A stretch of 64,000 nt of DNA from GWF2-38-10 sp964527595 (GCA_964527595.1 CAZGPI010000001.1:1-64000); one strand, 5' to 3'. Positions 35,013 through 45,082 are shown, counted from the stretch's first letter. Numbers and translations are program-made. Notes: generated by a model not told the origin, from the sequence alone.

Positions 35013-35441
35013 CTAAAAAACTAATTTATCTGCCGCCAAGGCTCTGCATTCGTCAGCATAATCTTGCTGTTGATGATGTGCTTTTTGCCCATCAATATAA
35101 GACTGTAATCGCACCAATGAGTCGGTGGTAAAAACGCCATATCCCTGCTGCCAAGCAAAATCTGGCCATCCTTCCTTGCGAATAAAACGGCAAGAATTTG
35201 ATTTAATGCGAGCAACAACATCGGGTAACTCTTGCTTAACCGACAACTGCACAATAAGGTGTATATGATTTTCGGTACCTCCAATTGCGCGTAGGTGCCA
35301 ATCTCTCTGTTTGCATATTTGTCCGATACTTGCGTATAATTTCCCTTCAACCTCAGCCGTAATAAATGGCTTACGGTCGGCGGTTGCCCAAACAAAATGA
35401 TACAACAATCTTGCGTATGAATGTTCCGAATGATGTGACAT
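35013..35441 (-). CDS. REP-associated tyrosine transposase (Y1/IS200-like, RAYT)
   Basis: RAYTs are single-strand HUH nucleases linked to REP palindromes. The start is at 35441 (MSHHSEHSYARLLYHFVWAT) behind GGGGAA; the frame extends to 35501 without a site. The protein has 142 residues. The HUH motif is NHIHLIV (H59, H61) and the catalytic Tyr is likely Y115 in SYIDGQKAHH, preceded by WQQGYGVF. All catalytic residues appear intact. It lies between two copies of a long palindrome, the arrangement expected of a RAYT with its own REP units. Confidence 0.9.
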   Translation of the reverse strand: MSHHSEHSYARLLYHFVWATADRKPFITAEVEGKLYASIGQICKQRDWHLRAIGGTENHIHLIVQLSVKQELPDVVARIKSNSCRFIRKEGWPDFAWQQGYGVFTTDSLVRLQSYIDGQKAHHQQQDYADECRALAADKLVF

Positions 35442-35547
35442 ATATGATTCCCCAAATACCCAAATTAGTTTTCCATACCCCGTTGGAGAAAACATTAACA
35501 AACCTTTTGGCTTAACGCAAAGGAAAAAGAAGCAATGGCCAATCTAA

Positions 35548-35805
35548 CGCCCAACGCACCCGCATTGGGCTACCCCACGTTCGCTGGCTTCCGCCAGCAT
35601 CAAGAAAAAGATGGATCCTCGGGGCAAGCCCAAGGATGACAAATGTGGATTCGACTACGCTCACCACGAACGATATGATGGACCCCGGATCGAGCCCGGG
35701 GTGACAAATTATGAGTTATCTCTTGGTGCTAGCCAATGCTAGCGTTAGTGTGGTAGCCCAATGCGGATGCTTTGGGCGATTCTGGCTCCGTCGGATGCTT
35801 TGGGC
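35548..35805. repeat. Long complex palindrome, right flank, with nested repeats
   Basis: Arms at 35548-35574 (a few mismatches) and 35752-35778 match the left copy, and both inner hairpins are present (35583-35598 and about 35728-35743). Between them two copies of the GATGGA...GACA repeat are inserted (35609-35641 and 35675-35706). A further partial arm, CGGATGCTTTGGGC, is at 35792-35805. No gene is seen between 35442 and 35884. Confidence 0.85.
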
Positions 35806-35821
35806 AATTCGACAGCCCCCA

Positions 35822-35852
35822 TAAAAAAGGGGCCGGCATGTGCCGACCCCTT
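35822..35852 (-). terminator. Terminator after the porin-like gene
   Basis: Minus-strand stem AAGGGGTCGGCA/TGCCGGCCCCTT with one mismatch and a 2-nt loop, followed by TTTTTTAT. Confidence 0.85.
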
Positions 35853-35884
35853 CGTGATCTCTGCTTGATATTGTATTACCCGGT

Positions 35885-37807
35885 TTAAAACTTGACGTTA
35901 AATCCGGTGAATACTTCGCCTTCACATGGAACATTTTGTCCCGCGAAGGTGTACTTGCCGCCAACTGACATGCCCAAGTACTTACTGAATGCGTAACTAC
36001 CTTCTACATAACCACGATGGGCGATGCCTTCGGTACCTTTACGCGCTTCTTTATTGCCAAGAAGCTGTTTGTTTTCTACAAATTCGCCAACAGCAGTGGC
36101 TGTTGGTTCAACCCACGCACCGCCAAGGAAGTGAGCCATGCTCTTATCCTTGAAGGTTATGCGGTCTTCGGTCTTGTAATAAAGTTCATAACCAATTGTT
36201 GTTGCAATATCCTTGGTCTTTGGATGATACAATGTTACGTCGAGATTACCGGTAAAGTAACCCCAGCTTACATCTGCATCGGCTCGTGGACCGATATTCT
36301 TAACCGTTGAACCTGCAAATACGGCCATACGTTTTTCTGTAGCATCAAGCACAAAATTGTAATGCGCATCGGCTTTGATGGTTAAACATTTTGTGGTTGC
36401 GCATGCAATCTTGCCACCAACTTTGATTTCAAAGTGGTCGCCGTTGCCCAAGTTCATCTTATATGGGTTGCCATAATACTTATCGCCAGCACCGGTTGGG
36501 ATTTTTACGCCACCATAAATTTCACCGTTCCAACGATCGGAGAAATTGTGGCTGTAAAACAGATCAAGGTCTGCATCGCCAAGACCGGTAAGGTTATATG
36601 TTTGGAATACATAAACTTGTTTGCCAAGGAATGCCGTTACGTCTTGTTGGTAATTGGCTAACGCGGTATCGATAGTGGTTTTTGCTTCGCCTGATTCAGC
36701 AACTGGAGTACCATTTGCACCATGGATCGTGGTTGCCCACAAATCACCAGGAATATCGGCAACCTTATTACTTACAACAGGATCTAACGATAATACCTTA
36801 GCTACACCAGCACCAACTGCATTTGCGGGGGCGAGGGTGATCGCTCCGCCTGCCACAATGTTACCAGCTACGCTCATATCTGCAGGCATATAAGCAACAC
36901 GGGTATCGGTAGTAAGTGCATTTGCATATGCAGCAGTACCAGGAGCAGCACCAGCAACACGAGTATCATACAATACACCGCCGCCTTTGCCAATTGGAGG
37001 TGTTCCATCTGCATTACCTTTTAAGATAAGCATAGGAATCATTTTAGCTGTTTTGCCAATAGTACCTTTATCTCCGGCTGCAACATATGGCTTGCCACCG
37101 ATTTTTACGTTTTGGCCATCAGCATCTGTGCTATATAATGTAACTACTTTACCTGCGCCATCCAAGCCTTTTATGCCGGACAAATACTTAAGGTTGTAAT
37201 AACTAACGTTGGCCATGGTAAGTGGTTTAAGATCAGCAGCAGCACCAGCGCCACCAAGATTAGCATCGGTTGGATTAATGTATCGCATATCACCCGTAAT
37301 CGCTTTACGTTGATCACCAATATTGGCGTGTTCCATCTCGTCGTCTTTTTCCATACGTACCGAACGTAAAGGCAATGAGCCTCTCAAACCAACACGGCCC
37401 TTATTTGCCCAAACGGGATAAGCCAAAGATGCACCGAGCACCATACCGCGTTCAGAATAAGAAACGCGTGGAGCTACCATTACCGTTGAAAGGTTTGGGT
37501 TTTGGTTTTGCCAATAGCTATCACCAACTGTTGCATTTGCAAAAGCTTCTGAAATCGTAAATTCAGATTTACCAAAGATAAGTGCGGTTAAAGGATGAGT
37601 ATTAAAACCGTGCTTCATATAAGCTTTATCGGCTTCGCGCATATAACCGGTTGTCCAGCAATTAAAGATGCTCTTGTTTTTTTCGATTTTTTCAAAATCG
37701 TAGCGTAATGGGCCGCCAGGCAATGGTGCGTGGAAGTCTGTTGCAAAAACGCTGCCTCCTGCCAAAGCAAGGGCTATTAAACTACTTTTTACGATTTTTT
37801 TGTTCAT
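35885..37807 (-). CDS. Outer-membrane porin-like beta-barrel protein
   Basis: The protein has 640 residues. Signal peptide MNKKIVKSSLIALALAGGSV ends at FA, with the mature protein starting at TDFHAP. Amphipathic strands dominate (VGLRGSLPLRSVRM, GEIYGGVKIPTGAGDKYYG, TIKADAHYNFVLD, GYVEGSYAFSKYLGMSVGGKYTFAG). It ends FTGFNVKF with a terminal Phe, the usual signal for insertion by BAM. A Gly/Ala/Val-rich low-complexity region (about 185-380) interrupts the barrel and may be a large surface loop. No close family is recognised. It lies downstream of the 1761-residue surface protein gene on the same strand. Confidence 0.75.
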   Translation of the reverse strand: MNKKIVKSSLIALALAGGSVFATDFHAPLPGGPLRYDFEKIEKNKSIFNCWTTGYMREADKAYMKHGFNTHPLTALIFGKSEFTISEAFANATVGDSYWQNQNPNLSTVMVAPRVSYSERGMVLGASLAYPVWANKGRVGLRGSLPLRSVRMEKDDEMEHANIGDQRKAITGDMRYINPTDANLGGAGAAADLKPLTMANVSYYNLKYLSGIKGLDGAGKVVTLYSTDADGQNVKIGGKPYVAAGDKGTIGKTAKMIPMLILKGNADGTPPIGKGGGVLYDTRVAGAAPGTAAYANALTTDTRVAYMPADMSVAGNIVAGGAITLAPANAVGAGVAKVLSLDPVVSNKVADIPGDLWATTIHGANGTPVAESGEAKTTIDTALANYQQDVTAFLGKQVYVFQTYNLTGLGDADLDLFYSHNFSDRWNGEIYGGVKIPTGAGDKYYGNPYKMNLGNGDHFEIKVGGKIACATTKCLTIKADAHYNFVLDATEKRMAVFAGSTVKNIGPRADADVSWGYFTGNLDVTLYHPKTKDIATTIGYELYYKTEDRITFKDKSMAHFLGGAWVEPTATAVGEFVENKQLLGNKEARKGTEGIAHRGYVEGSYAFSKYLGMSVGGKYTFAGQNVPCEGEVFTGFNVKF

Positions 37808-37823
37808 TATGCTTTCTCCCGTT

Positions 37824-37854
37824 TGTCATCCTGAACTTGATTCAGGATCCATCT
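37824..37854. repeat. Dispersed palindromic repeat, inverted copy
   Basis: TGTCATCCTGAACTTGATTC continues into AGGATCCATCT: the same family as 31930, 35609 and 45125, with a weaker AT-containing hairpin. It lies just upstream of the porin-like gene, and a truncated copy (TTTGTCATCCTG) follows at 37929-37940. Confidence 0.7.
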
Positions 37855-37874
37855 TCATCTTATTTATTTCACTT

Positions 37875-37927
37875 ATGCAGGCCCCCGGACCAAACTCCGG
37901 GGCAGGCTCACCCTCCTGCACCTCCCT
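37875..37927. repeat. 53-nt palindromic element, intergenic copy
   Basis: It matches 51 of 53 bases of the element inside gatB. Central stem CCCCGGA/TCCGGGG with loop CCAAAC. It lies between the surface-protein stop and the porin-like start. Confidence 0.85.
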
Positions 37928-37940
37928 CTTTGTCATCCTG

Positions 37941-37973
37941 AAAAAGAGGGGGCGAGGGGAATAACCCCCTCGC
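37941..37973 (-). terminator. Probable terminator after the 1761-residue gene
   Basis: Minus-strand stem GCGAGGGG/CCCCTCGC with a 6-nt loop, then CCCCTC and TTTTT. The gap before the T run makes it less certain. Confidence 0.5.
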
Positions 37974-37982
37974 GTTTATTGA

Positions 37983-40900
37983 TTATTGAACTACCGTAAA
38001 GCTTGTTGGATTAGCATTACTATCTGCACGAGTTGCTAATACACCAGACTTCAGACTGTCTTCAACCTTACCCGCAATAACAGCAGGACTGGTAATACGA
38101 TAGATTGTTGGCAAGAATGTTTCTACATCGCCAACAAGCACATCGTATTTCTCACCAGCTTGAGCTGCGTTTACAAAGTCCATGGCTGTACTGAATTGCG
38201 TTGCGCCCAAGTTGACGTAACGTGAACCAGCTTGTGATCCAAATGGTTGATAGGTTAAGAAATTGAAGAGGTCGGTTGAATTAGCAAGTACCGTTGAAGC
38301 ACCTTGATTGAATGCTGAAACAATAGCTGTTGAAGCAACATTTTTACCAATCACTGGCGCACTGGCTAATATTCCGTATGTTTCGCCAAAGCTGCCATTT
38401 TCTTCGCTAGCTGCAGTTGTACCAGCAAAATCCCATAGATTGACAGGGATAAAGCTTGTGCCGGCCATCAAGGCAGGAACCATCATGACGTTACCGCCAC
38501 CACGGATAATAGCACTTGTGCTTGCATTAAGCTTAATGGTACCTGTTCCACTAAATGGACCAAATGCCCACAAAGATGCGTCGCTGCTCGAACCATTAGC
38601 AATGCTCTTATGTTCGATGATACCGTTTGTTACGGTAACGTTAACATTAGCAACGTTGCTTAATGGAATGATTTGCCATGCGTTGCCGCTAGCAAATTCT
38701 GCACCTTCTTCACCAACAGCTGGTACACCATCTGCGCTGAATACAGGGAATCCACCAACAATGCTGGCTTTACCATTAACCACTTGAGGGTTATTGGTAA
38801 CTGAAGCATTACCGTTCATCTTGCTACCAGGTTTATTGATAATACCTGCGCCGAGGCCAAAGAAGCCTTCACGGTCTGTATGGAATGTCGCATCAGCACC
38901 ATTGATTAACAACAAGAAGTTAATGCTTGAGTCTGCTACAGGTACTGTATTACCAACTTGGAATACACCGCCAGGCATATTAGCATCACCAATCACGAAT
39001 TGTGATTGACGTTGCATGCTGATGGTGAAATCGGTTGTTGGGGTTGTTGCATCTGCTTGGACTGCAACTGAAGCTGTTCCAAATACCTTGATCTTGGAGT
39101 TTTTGTTCAACCAAATTTGGCCTTTACCAAAGATCTTGATACGATTTTCATCCGATGTTGCGGCTGAATAATAACGAGACGAAATGGCTTCGTTAATACC
39201 TTCAAAGACCAATTGAGATTCGTCGTTGAAGTATAATACTACGCCGCCCTTACCAGCAACATCTTCTGCTTTAGGGAATCTGATACTAGCGCCTTCTTCA
39301 AAGACCAATTTGACCTTGCCACCAAACGCAATTTCTTGACGTCTGTTGCCTTGACCAAAACCACTCAAATCAAGAACTGTGCCAGCAAGAACACGGACTT
39401 CGCGTTCTGTTTCTGAACGGATTGTCATACGATGATACAATGCACCATTAGGATCGGCTGCAATTGCTGCATCGGTGAAATCACCAAATCCATAACCAAC
39501 CGCGCTCTTGCGCATCATTGGCATAAATGGAAGATCGTCTGCAATAACTACATCTTCGTTAACGTCGATAGTACAGCTGCCCAATGGAGCGATGGTGACA
39601 TAATCTTCACCAAGTACATTCCATGCATTAAGGGAATTTGAATTCCATTCTGTGCTACCAAGGCCAAAGCGACCGCCGAATTCAGCAAAGATAATACCAT
39701 GCTGACCTTCGCCGATGAACTTCTGAGCACGTGTTGAAGCTAATGAAGAGAATTCACGAACACGAGCTACTTTAGGACGAGCACCGTCGCCACTAATATC
39801 CACATTGAATGGATCGTTAATGGTTGCGCCTGAAACGCGCATTTGTTGAACATCGCTGCCTGCGCCAACATACATTATGTAATCTGGACGCATTGAAGGA
39901 ATACGGCTCTTGGCTAATTGTCCAATAGCAGGATCACGATAGAACCAGCCAATATTCATTTCTTCGCATGTTGGTAAACGTGTAAATCCAAGTGCATCAA
40001 CATTTGAACCAATCATATTTGCGGTCAAGCCATATGGTTGGATACCATAGTTGCCAGCAAAGGTGACTTGGTTGCTTGGAAGGTTAACGTCGCCGCTGAA
40101 GAACGAAAAGCGTACAACACCGTCAATATCATAATCATTCCATGTTTTGACAGGAATGTTGGTATTGATCCATGAAGTATTGAACGACTTGGTTGTAAGA
40201 CCGGTACGAACATCAACCGGTGACTCTGTAATGGTCATTTTGCCGCCAAAGTCGACATAAACGTTGCCATTATCGCTTTCATCTTTGACCGGAATAAAGG
40301 CGCCAACACCTGCGTTATTTTGAGCTGTTACGCAGATACTGTTGCCTTCGATGGCCAATTCAGCATGAGCCGCAGGAAGATCTGCGTCTATTGCATTAAG
40401 CTTGAACCAATAAACGTCTTTATCTGTTTCGCTAAAGACTTCATCTTTATATGGATACATACGTGAATCGGCAATTGGGAAGTCAAATGTATCACCATTA
40501 AGCTTACCAACTGTTGGCCAACCAACAAACATACCAACTTGAGCTCCGGCTACATTTGTAGGGATGCCCATAAAGATTGTATGCGTTGAACGTTGACGAT
40601 TGCGATCAGCAGACGAAACACCAACTGGGAATTCATTGCCATTACGCAATGCCAATTTGACTGTTGATGAACCGGTAGGACCGACTGGCTTATTGCGTTT
40701 GAATACGTTAATAAACGCGCTTTGTGTTACATAGTTTGGACCAGCAATTTCACCTTCCATAAGGTTGAGTTCTGAGCCAAGCATGAATAAGCGGCCATAA
40801 CCGGTATTCAAACCATCAAGTGCTTCGCCATGATCATAGAAGCGAATAACACTTGTATTGCTTCCAGCTGTTGCTGGAACAAAAGGAGCATCCATCGCAA

Positions 40901-43268
40901 CAAAACGTACGCCTGATGCGCAAAGTGTTTCGTGCAATGCTAATTCTGAGTTAAATAAGCGGAACTCAGGGAAACGATAACGATCTGCATCTGCTTGTTG
41001 GAAGGTAATAGCATCTGAACTATCAGTTGCTGGTAAGAATTCTGCATAACCTGGATATTGCTCGGTTGTGAAGAACAAGCGTTCGCCACCCGTAATTGCA
41101 GGTTCAGATTCTTCTGTTTTACCGTTAACAAACTTGGTTGCATCGGTATGAGCAAATGTTGTATTGAATAACGACATTTTGTCGTTCATAAACAATCCAG
41201 GGGAATTGTAACGAACATATTTATCGGTATCGTTATAAAGCAATGGACGAGTAATGACAACTGGAGCTCCAGCTTCATCAATATTGATTTCGCGGCCGGC
41301 ATAGTCTGTCAACACACTAGCCAAGGTTATAACACCTGAACCAATTGCTGATAAAACTGTTCCGTCAGCTGCCTTGCTTGTAACCGTTAATGGGCCTTCA
41401 ACATCCAAAGCTATTTCGCCTTCACCTGTTTTGGTGAAAAGGATGCCGGTTGCGTCATCAACAAGGTTTTCAAGTTGATAGCCATCATAACCAGCTTTTT
41501 GGAGTGAACCATCGTCGTAAATTGCTCCAAGAGCGAGCGCCTTATTAAAGTCGATGTCTGCATCGGCAATAGCATCAATGCCTGAAATTTCTGGATAACG
41601 AACCCAGAAATTGAATAAATAACCATTACCAAATCCGCTAAATGCATTATCTGCTGTCATATATGGGGATGTTGACACTGAAGCATTTTTGAACATTGCT
41701 TTTGCATTACCACGAAGAATAATTTGAGGGGAGAGTGCGGCAGCGCCACGGGCAGCGGCGTCTGCACCAGCAAAAGGATGTCTTGCATTTGCATCTGCAT
41801 ATACAGACTGATCAATTCCGTCAACCATAAATGCTGATGGGTTATGCTTCTTGATATAAGTAGCATCAAAATCGGCAGCGGCCAAATAATCAACATCATT
41901 TGATGCGCCACCAACGTAATCTACAAAAGCATTGTCATAAACATCAAGTACGCCATTTACACCCAAAACAAAGCCTAATCTGACGTTCTTGTCTATCTTA
42001 TTAAGATATGCCCATTCGGCGCCAAAATTTTCGGTACCAAAATCCTTGTAAGGATCTGATGCGAATTTGCCCATATTTTGGCAATCATTAATAACTAACA
42101 AGCCACGAGGACCAGCTTCAATAGTCTTGGTATCTTTTTTGCCTTTTTTCACAGCAATTTTAACTGCTGGATCAACCTTAATGACACGCAAAATTGCGTT
42201 AACACCGGCAGGTGCTGAGAAATTATAACCTGAAGCATCATCAAGAGCAGCTGTTCTAATGGTTGCTGCGTCAAAGTCTGTGACTGAGTGACCTGCAACA
42301 ACAATTGCACCGTCGTTAAATGGATACTTTTCGGTCATTTGTGGGAAACGAGCAGCGTCATCTTCGCCACCAGCAAAACGGGTTGTATCGGTTTTGTATG
42401 CACCCTTAACAAAGAGCACCATACGACCGGTACCAACTGTATTTGATGTATTGATACCAACCGCGGCATTATATGCACCAACGGTATTAATACCATCGTC
42501 GGCTGTAGCATTGTCTGATAAGTACGTAAATACTGAGTTTGGACCAACGTAAATCATTGTACGTTGCATTCCGCCAGCATCATTCTTACGTTCAAAGACA
42601 ACTTTATTTTCGCCTGCATCAACTTGTTCTTTGGTTTGATCCATAAGAACAAAGACTTTTGTTCCACTAGCATTTGCTGAGTATGTAGCGTCTTCTCGAG
42701 GCATAATTAAGCCGGTTGTTGGATCAATTACAGCTGGGGTTGAGGTATCCGTCTCACCGTCAAACTTAATAACGGTACCATCAGCCATTTTAAAGATTGT
42801 TTGGCCTGCACCCTTGAAAACAACATGAAGGTCCATAGGCGCTGGTTCACGTGTATCTAAACCACGAAATGTTAAGTCATAATCAACATTAACCGTGATT
42901 TTTTTTCCGGCCGTTGTTTCAAAGGTAAGCGACGCGCCTTCAGCGTTAGCATATGGCTTCATAACAACTGGCGTATTAATATTAACGGTCAAATCTTCAT
43001 CTGTACCCGTACCAAGTATTACATCGCCACTGATCTCTAAGGGGATTGGAAGACCATCTTGATCCAATTCGCATGAAATATCAACAACATCTGGGACCGT
43101 TGGCTCACCATCGTCACCGGCCAAATAAGAACCATTAGATGTCAACCCGAGTTCTGCACTGATAACACTATCTCCTCCGCCAACATTCGTCCATTCAAAT
43201 GCCTGTATTCCAAAAAAAGGCATTGCTAATAGCGCTGTGACGAGGAGTTTCATTCGAAGTTTATTCAT
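37983..43268 (-). CDS. Giant secreted surface protein of unknown family
   Basis: The protein has 1761 residues. MNKLRMKLLVTALLAMPFFG is a signal peptide, cut near IQA. AAGGAGAAGG precedes the ATG. The long mature chain is rich in Asp, Ala, Gly, Thr and Asn, low in Cys, and has many short beta strands spaced like a beta-helix or adhesin (TVNINTPVVMKPYAN, DLHVVFKGAGQTIFKMADG, GKVKLVFEEGASIRF, GKGQIWLNKNSKIKVFG). No C-terminal barrel, LPxTG or PEP-CTERM signal is visible; it ends NPTSFTVVQ. It could be an adhesin, S-layer-like protein or passenger using a separate porin. The porin-like gene downstream may serve it, which is only inference. Confidence 0.65.
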   Translation of the reverse strand: MNKLRMKLLVTALLAMPFFGIQAFEWTNVGGGDSVISAELGLTSNGSYLAGDDGEPTVPDVVDISCELDQDGLPIPLEISGDVILGTGTDEDLTVNINTPVVMKPYANAEGASLTFETTAGKKITVNVDYDLTFRGLDTREPAPMDLHVVFKGAGQTIFKMADGTVIKFDGETDTSTPAVIDPTTGLIMPREDATYSANASGTKVFVLMDQTKEQVDAGENKVVFERKNDAGGMQRTMIYVGPNSVFTYLSDNATADDGINTVGAYNAAVGINTSNTVGTGRMVLFVKGAYKTDTTRFAGGEDDAARFPQMTEKYPFNDGAIVVAGHSVTDFDAATIRTAALDDASGYNFSAPAGVNAILRVIKVDPAVKIAVKKGKKDTKTIEAGPRGLLVINDCQNMGKFASDPYKDFGTENFGAEWAYLNKIDKNVRLGFVLGVNGVLDVYDNAFVDYVGGASNDVDYLAAADFDATYIKKHNPSAFMVDGIDQSVYADANARHPFAGADAAARGAAALSPQIILRGNAKAMFKNASVSTSPYMTADNAFSGFGNGYLFNFWVRYPEISGIDAIADADIDFNKALALGAIYDDGSLQKAGYDGYQLENLVDDATGILFTKTGEGEIALDVEGPLTVTSKAADGTVLSAIGSGVITLASVLTDYAGREINIDEAGAPVVITRPLLYNDTDKYVRYNSPGLFMNDKMSLFNTTFAHTDATKFVNGKTEESEPAITGGERLFFTTEQYPGYAEFLPATDSSDAITFQQADADRYRFPEFRLFNSELALHETLCASGVRFVAMDAPFVPATAGSNTSVIRFYDHGEALDGLNTGYGRLFMLGSELNLMEGEIAGPNYVTQSAFINVFKRNKPVGPTGSSTVKLALRNGNEFPVGVSSADRNRQRSTHTIFMGIPTNVAGAQVGMFVGWPTVGKLNGDTFDFPIADSRMYPYKDEVFSETDKDVYWFKLNAIDADLPAAHAELAIEGNSICVTAQNNAGVGAFIPVKDESDNGNVYVDFGGKMTITESPVDVRTGLTTKSFNTSWINTNIPVKTWNDYDIDGVVRFSFFSGDVNLPSNQVTFAGNYGIQPYGLTANMIGSNVDALGFTRLPTCEEMNIGWFYRDPAIGQLAKSRIPSMRPDYIMYVGAGSDVQQMRVSGATINDPFNVDISGDGARPKVARVREFSSLASTRAQKFIGEGQHGIIFAEFGGRFGLGSTEWNSNSLNAWNVLGEDYVTIAPLGSCTIDVNEDVVIADDLPFMPMMRKSAVGYGFGDFTDAAIAADPNGALYHRMTIRSETEREVRVLAGTVLDLSGFGQGNRRQEIAFGGKVKLVFEEGASIRFPKAEDVAGKGGVVLYFNDESQLVFEGINEAISSRYYSAATSDENRIKIFGKGQIWLNKNSKIKVFGTASVAVQADATTPTTDFTISMQRQSQFVIGDANMPGGVFQVGNTVPVADSSINFLLLINGADATFHTDREGFFGLGAGIINKPGSKMNGNASVTNNPQVVNGKASIVGGFPVFSADGVPAVGEEGAEFASGNAWQIIPLSNVANVNVTVTNGIIEHKSIANGSSSDASLWAFGPFSGTGTIKLNASTSAIIRGGGNVMMVPALMAGTSFIPVNLWDFAGTTAASEENGSFGETYGILASAPVIGKNVASTAIVSAFNQGASTVLANSTDLFNFLTYQPFGSQAGSRYVNLGATQFSTAMDFVNAAQAGEKYDVLVGDVETFLPTIYRITSPAVIAGKVEDSLKSGVLATRADSNANPTSFTVVQ

Positions 43269-43856
43269 TATTCCTTCTCCTTGGGGATGAAAAATTAAAC
43301 TTCCTAAACTGTTACTATTTGTTTTTGAGATTGTTTGAATCGCCGACCTCCTTTCTGAAAAAAAGCTTACCGAACCTCACCTTCCGATGAATTGAGTAAA
43401 AAATATTTTAAACCGATCCCTACGGCCCAAGAATGAGTTCAAAATGAAAGAAGTAATTTGTTTTAAAAAGACTGCGATCCACTTGTTGAGACCGCTTAAA
43501 AGAAAAAGAAGCAAGGCAAAACGCCGAGCTGAATGGCAATATCTTCATGACTTCTCCTTTTTTAAGCTTCATTCTACTCTTCCTGAGGATATGCATCTAT
43601 TCAAAATTAACTTAACCATTGTAGCCTAAAAGTCAAGGTGTAATTTAAACCAAAACTGGCTGTAAAATTAATGATTGGCTATCGTTTTTTTTCAAAAAAA
43701 TGCCGAGGAAACACCGCTTACAACACACAAAATCTATTTACATTACCACTACGTTATGTTATCTAAATAGAGCCTAATATTTAGCATCATAATATAATCG
43801 AAGTGACCCCATAAAAGTAAAGACTTTTGTAAAATTAAAAAAAGGACATTTGTAAC
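43269..43856. other. 588-nt intergenic region
   Basis: It holds the ribosome site of the 1761-residue gene and, on the right, an AT-rich promoter area. An inverted repeat CTAAATA/TATTTAG (43763-43784) lies before a TATAAT at 43793-43798, a possible operator-promoter for the aminotransferase gene. A 61-codon frame at 43444-43629 has a biased Arg/Lys composition and no ribosome site; I do not call it a gene. Confidence 0.4.
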
Positions 43857-45026
43857 ATGCAAGCTGTACAGTTTTTCTCACTCGCTCGCCAAATTAAAAG
43901 CTTAGAGACCGAATTACAAAACACCGTTTCTCAGGTTATAGCTAGCCAGCAATTTATTGGTGGAACCTATGTAGAAGCCTTTGAGAAGAAAATGGCTGGT
44001 TACTTAAACGTAAACCATGTCATCGCTTGTAACTCTGGAACCGATGCCCTATGGCTCGCGCTCAAAGCATTAAGCATTCAAGAAAATGCCATTGTTTTGA
44101 CCACCCCATTCTCATTTATCGCTTCCAGCAGCGAAATTGTTGCTCATAATGCTAATCCAGTCTTCATTGATATTGACCCAGAAACATTTAATATCAACCC
44201 AGAAAAATTGAAGTTTTGGCTAGAAACAAACGCAAAAGTCGTTAATGGCAAAACAATCCATACCGAAACCGGATTGCCCGTTTCTGGTATTATCGCCGTT
44301 GACCTTTTTGGACAATGTGCCGATTATGCCGCGATTAAGCAAATTGCAAAAGAGTGGAACCTTTGGATTATCGAGGATACAGCTCAAGCAATTGGCGCTT
44401 TGTATCAAGGTAAACAAGCCGGAACACTTGGCGATATTGGTTGTTTCTCCTTCTACCCTACCAAGAACTTGGGCGCATTTGGCGACGCCGGATGTTGCTG
44501 TACCAATGACCCTCAATTAGCTGAAAAGCTTTTACGCCTACGTAATCATGGCCGCAAAACACATTATGATTATGTTGAAAAAGGTATTAATAGCCGTTTA
44601 GATGGTATTCAAGCGGCCATCTTAAACCTAAAGCTCGACTACTTAGCAGCATGGAATAGCCGCCGCAATGCAATCGCCACTCGTTACAACACGGCATTTG
44701 CCGGGCACCCATTGATCAAAGTTCCTCGCGAAATCGTCGGGCGCCATGTTTACCACCAATACTCAATCCAATTGAGCAACCCTCAATTGCGTAATGAGCT
44801 TAAACAGTATTTGACCGAGCAAGGCATTGGAAACAACATTTTCTATCCAAAATCACTTCAGGATATTGAATTCTTAAATCCAAATCCTATCCTTGCAACC
44901 GAGTGCCCGATTTCTGGCAACTTGTCGGCAACCATTTTGGCATTACCTATCTGGCCAGAACTTACCGACCAAGAAGTTGAACATGTTATCCAAACAGTTA
45001 TCAATGCTCCTATGCTTGCTGCGTAA
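43857..45026 (+). CDS. DegT/DnrJ/EryC1/StrS-family sugar aminotransferase
   Basis: These PLP enzymes aminate nucleotide keto-sugars for LPS or glycan building. The 389-residue length is normal. Motifs: CNSGTDALWLALKAL near residue 58, TTPFSFIASSSEI, FIDIDPETFNI, IIEDTAQAIGA (Asp holding the PLP nitrogen) and SFYPTKNLGAFGDAG with the PLP Lys. NSRLDGIQAAIL and GRHVYHQYSI complete the family pattern. AAAGGACATTTGTAAC precedes the ATG. It stands alone, followed by a terminator, so its pathway cannot be read from neighbours. Confidence 0.93.
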   Translation: MQAVQFFSLARQIKSLETELQNTVSQVIASQQFIGGTYVEAFEKKMAGYLNVNHVIACNSGTDALWLALKALSIQENAIVLTTPFSFIASSSEIVAHNANPVFIDIDPETFNINPEKLKFWLETNAKVVNGKTIHTETGLPVSGIIAVDLFGQCADYAAIKQIAKEWNLWIIEDTAQAIGALYQGKQAGTLGDIGCFSFYPTKNLGAFGDAGCCCTNDPQLAEKLLRLRNHGRKTHYDYVEKGINSRLDGIQAAILNLKLDYLAAWNSRRNAIATRYNTAFAGHPLIKVPREIVGRHVYHQYSIQLSNPQLRNELKQYLTEQGIGNNIFYPKSLQDIEFLNPNPILATECPISGNLSATILALPIWPELTDQEVEHVIQTVINAPMLAA

Positions 45027-45043
45027 ATAAAGCGATAAAGATC

Positions 45044-45082
45044 AAAAAAAGGCCCTGCACGAAAACTGCGGGGCCTTTTTTT
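45044..45082 (+). terminator. Terminator after the aminotransferase gene
   Basis: GGCCCTGCA and TGCGGGGCC pair (one T-G) over a 6-nt loop, with A and T runs on the sides. Confidence 0.9.

Noticed and set aside
43444..43629. 61-codon frame in the gap before the aminotransferase gene
   Set aside because: No ribosome site, no match to a family, and biased low-complexity composition.
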